Origin: Batillaria attramentaria
Lineage: Eukaryota > Mollusca > Gastropoda > Batillariidae
Assembly: GCA_018292915.2 (NCBI GenBank)
Contig: JACVVK020000216.1
Span: forward strand, 500,001 to 564,000
Direction: 5' to 3'
Length of the DNA stretch: 64,000 nucleotides
Part shown: positions 63,927 to 64,000 of the stretch, in pieces
Numbering within the stretch: the first letter of the stretch is position 1
How the letters are laid out: each line of letters begins with the position of its first letter
Notes under the pieces: generated by a model
Told to the model about the DNA's origin: nothing
Seen by the model: the letters and a program-made list of their open reading frames with translations, nothing else
The model's database searches: none
Made by a program: the position numbers and the translations under genes

Positions 63927-64000
63927 GTATTGCATACCTACTGATTGGACTCGTACCTACCTGTGAATGTGGTTTACTGAAATATGATAATAATAGTGAT
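63927..64000 (+). other. Start of CABIT-gene intron 3
   Basis: Begins with the donor GTATTG and runs off the window; it ends in an ATAATAATAGTGAT sequence. Confidence 0.6.

Overview
The window is animal nuclear DNA, not microbial. It holds three intron-split protein genes, one tRNA gene and a dense load of simple repeats, tRNA-derived SINEs and small terminal-inverted-repeat (TIR) elements. Long AC/GT tracts, several SINE families with clean target-site duplications (TSDs), and gene content (an NCOA6-type coactivator, a four-repeat annexin, a CABIT-domain protein) fit a marine invertebrate, most likely a lophotrochozoan such as a mollusc. The species call is inference.

Layout. (1) 1-19060, plus strand: a gene for a nuclear receptor coactivator 6 (NCOA6/ASC-2) homologue. 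A promoter-like block (YY1, NRF1 and CCAAT-type motifs) lies at 565-650 with a probable noncoding first exon. Seven coding exons (3868-15082) give about 2446 residues, followed by a long 3' untranslated region ending near 19060. (2) 20860-37740, minus strand: a complete annexin gene of nine coding exons (318 residues) converging on NCOA6. All four annexin repeats keep the calcium-site spacing. Its introns carry two TIR elements and two SINEs. (3) 38441-38512, plus: tRNA-Cys(GCA). (4) 38530-55400: a gene-poor stretch of long AC/GT, CGCA and GA tracts, SINEs, two foldback elements and a 24-copy minisatellite. (5) 55431 to beyond the right edge, plus: the first three coding exons (510 residues) of a CABIT-domain (THEMIS/GAREM-type) protein.

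The three proteins do not form an evident pathway: a nuclear coactivator, a membrane-binding calcium protein and a putative signalling adaptor. I saw no prokaryotic-type system, CRISPR array or viral gene.

The most distinctive signals are in the repeats. They include: a foldback element built from about 22 degenerate TTTTTCGCGAAAAA palindromes; a 36-bp minisatellite that is an amplified internal piece of a dispersed repeat present unamplified at two other sites; one SINE family with six copies each flanked by a 13-18 bp TSD; a pair of G/C-rich TIR elements with exact 5-bp TSDs; a hAT-like element with a near-perfect 8-bp TSD; a 31-bp palindrome that looks like two transposon ends with nothing between; and a degenerate tandem array of SINE-derived units ending about 100 bp before the CABIT start codon. 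All exon boundaries, motif assignments and repeat alignments were read by eye, and no search was run.
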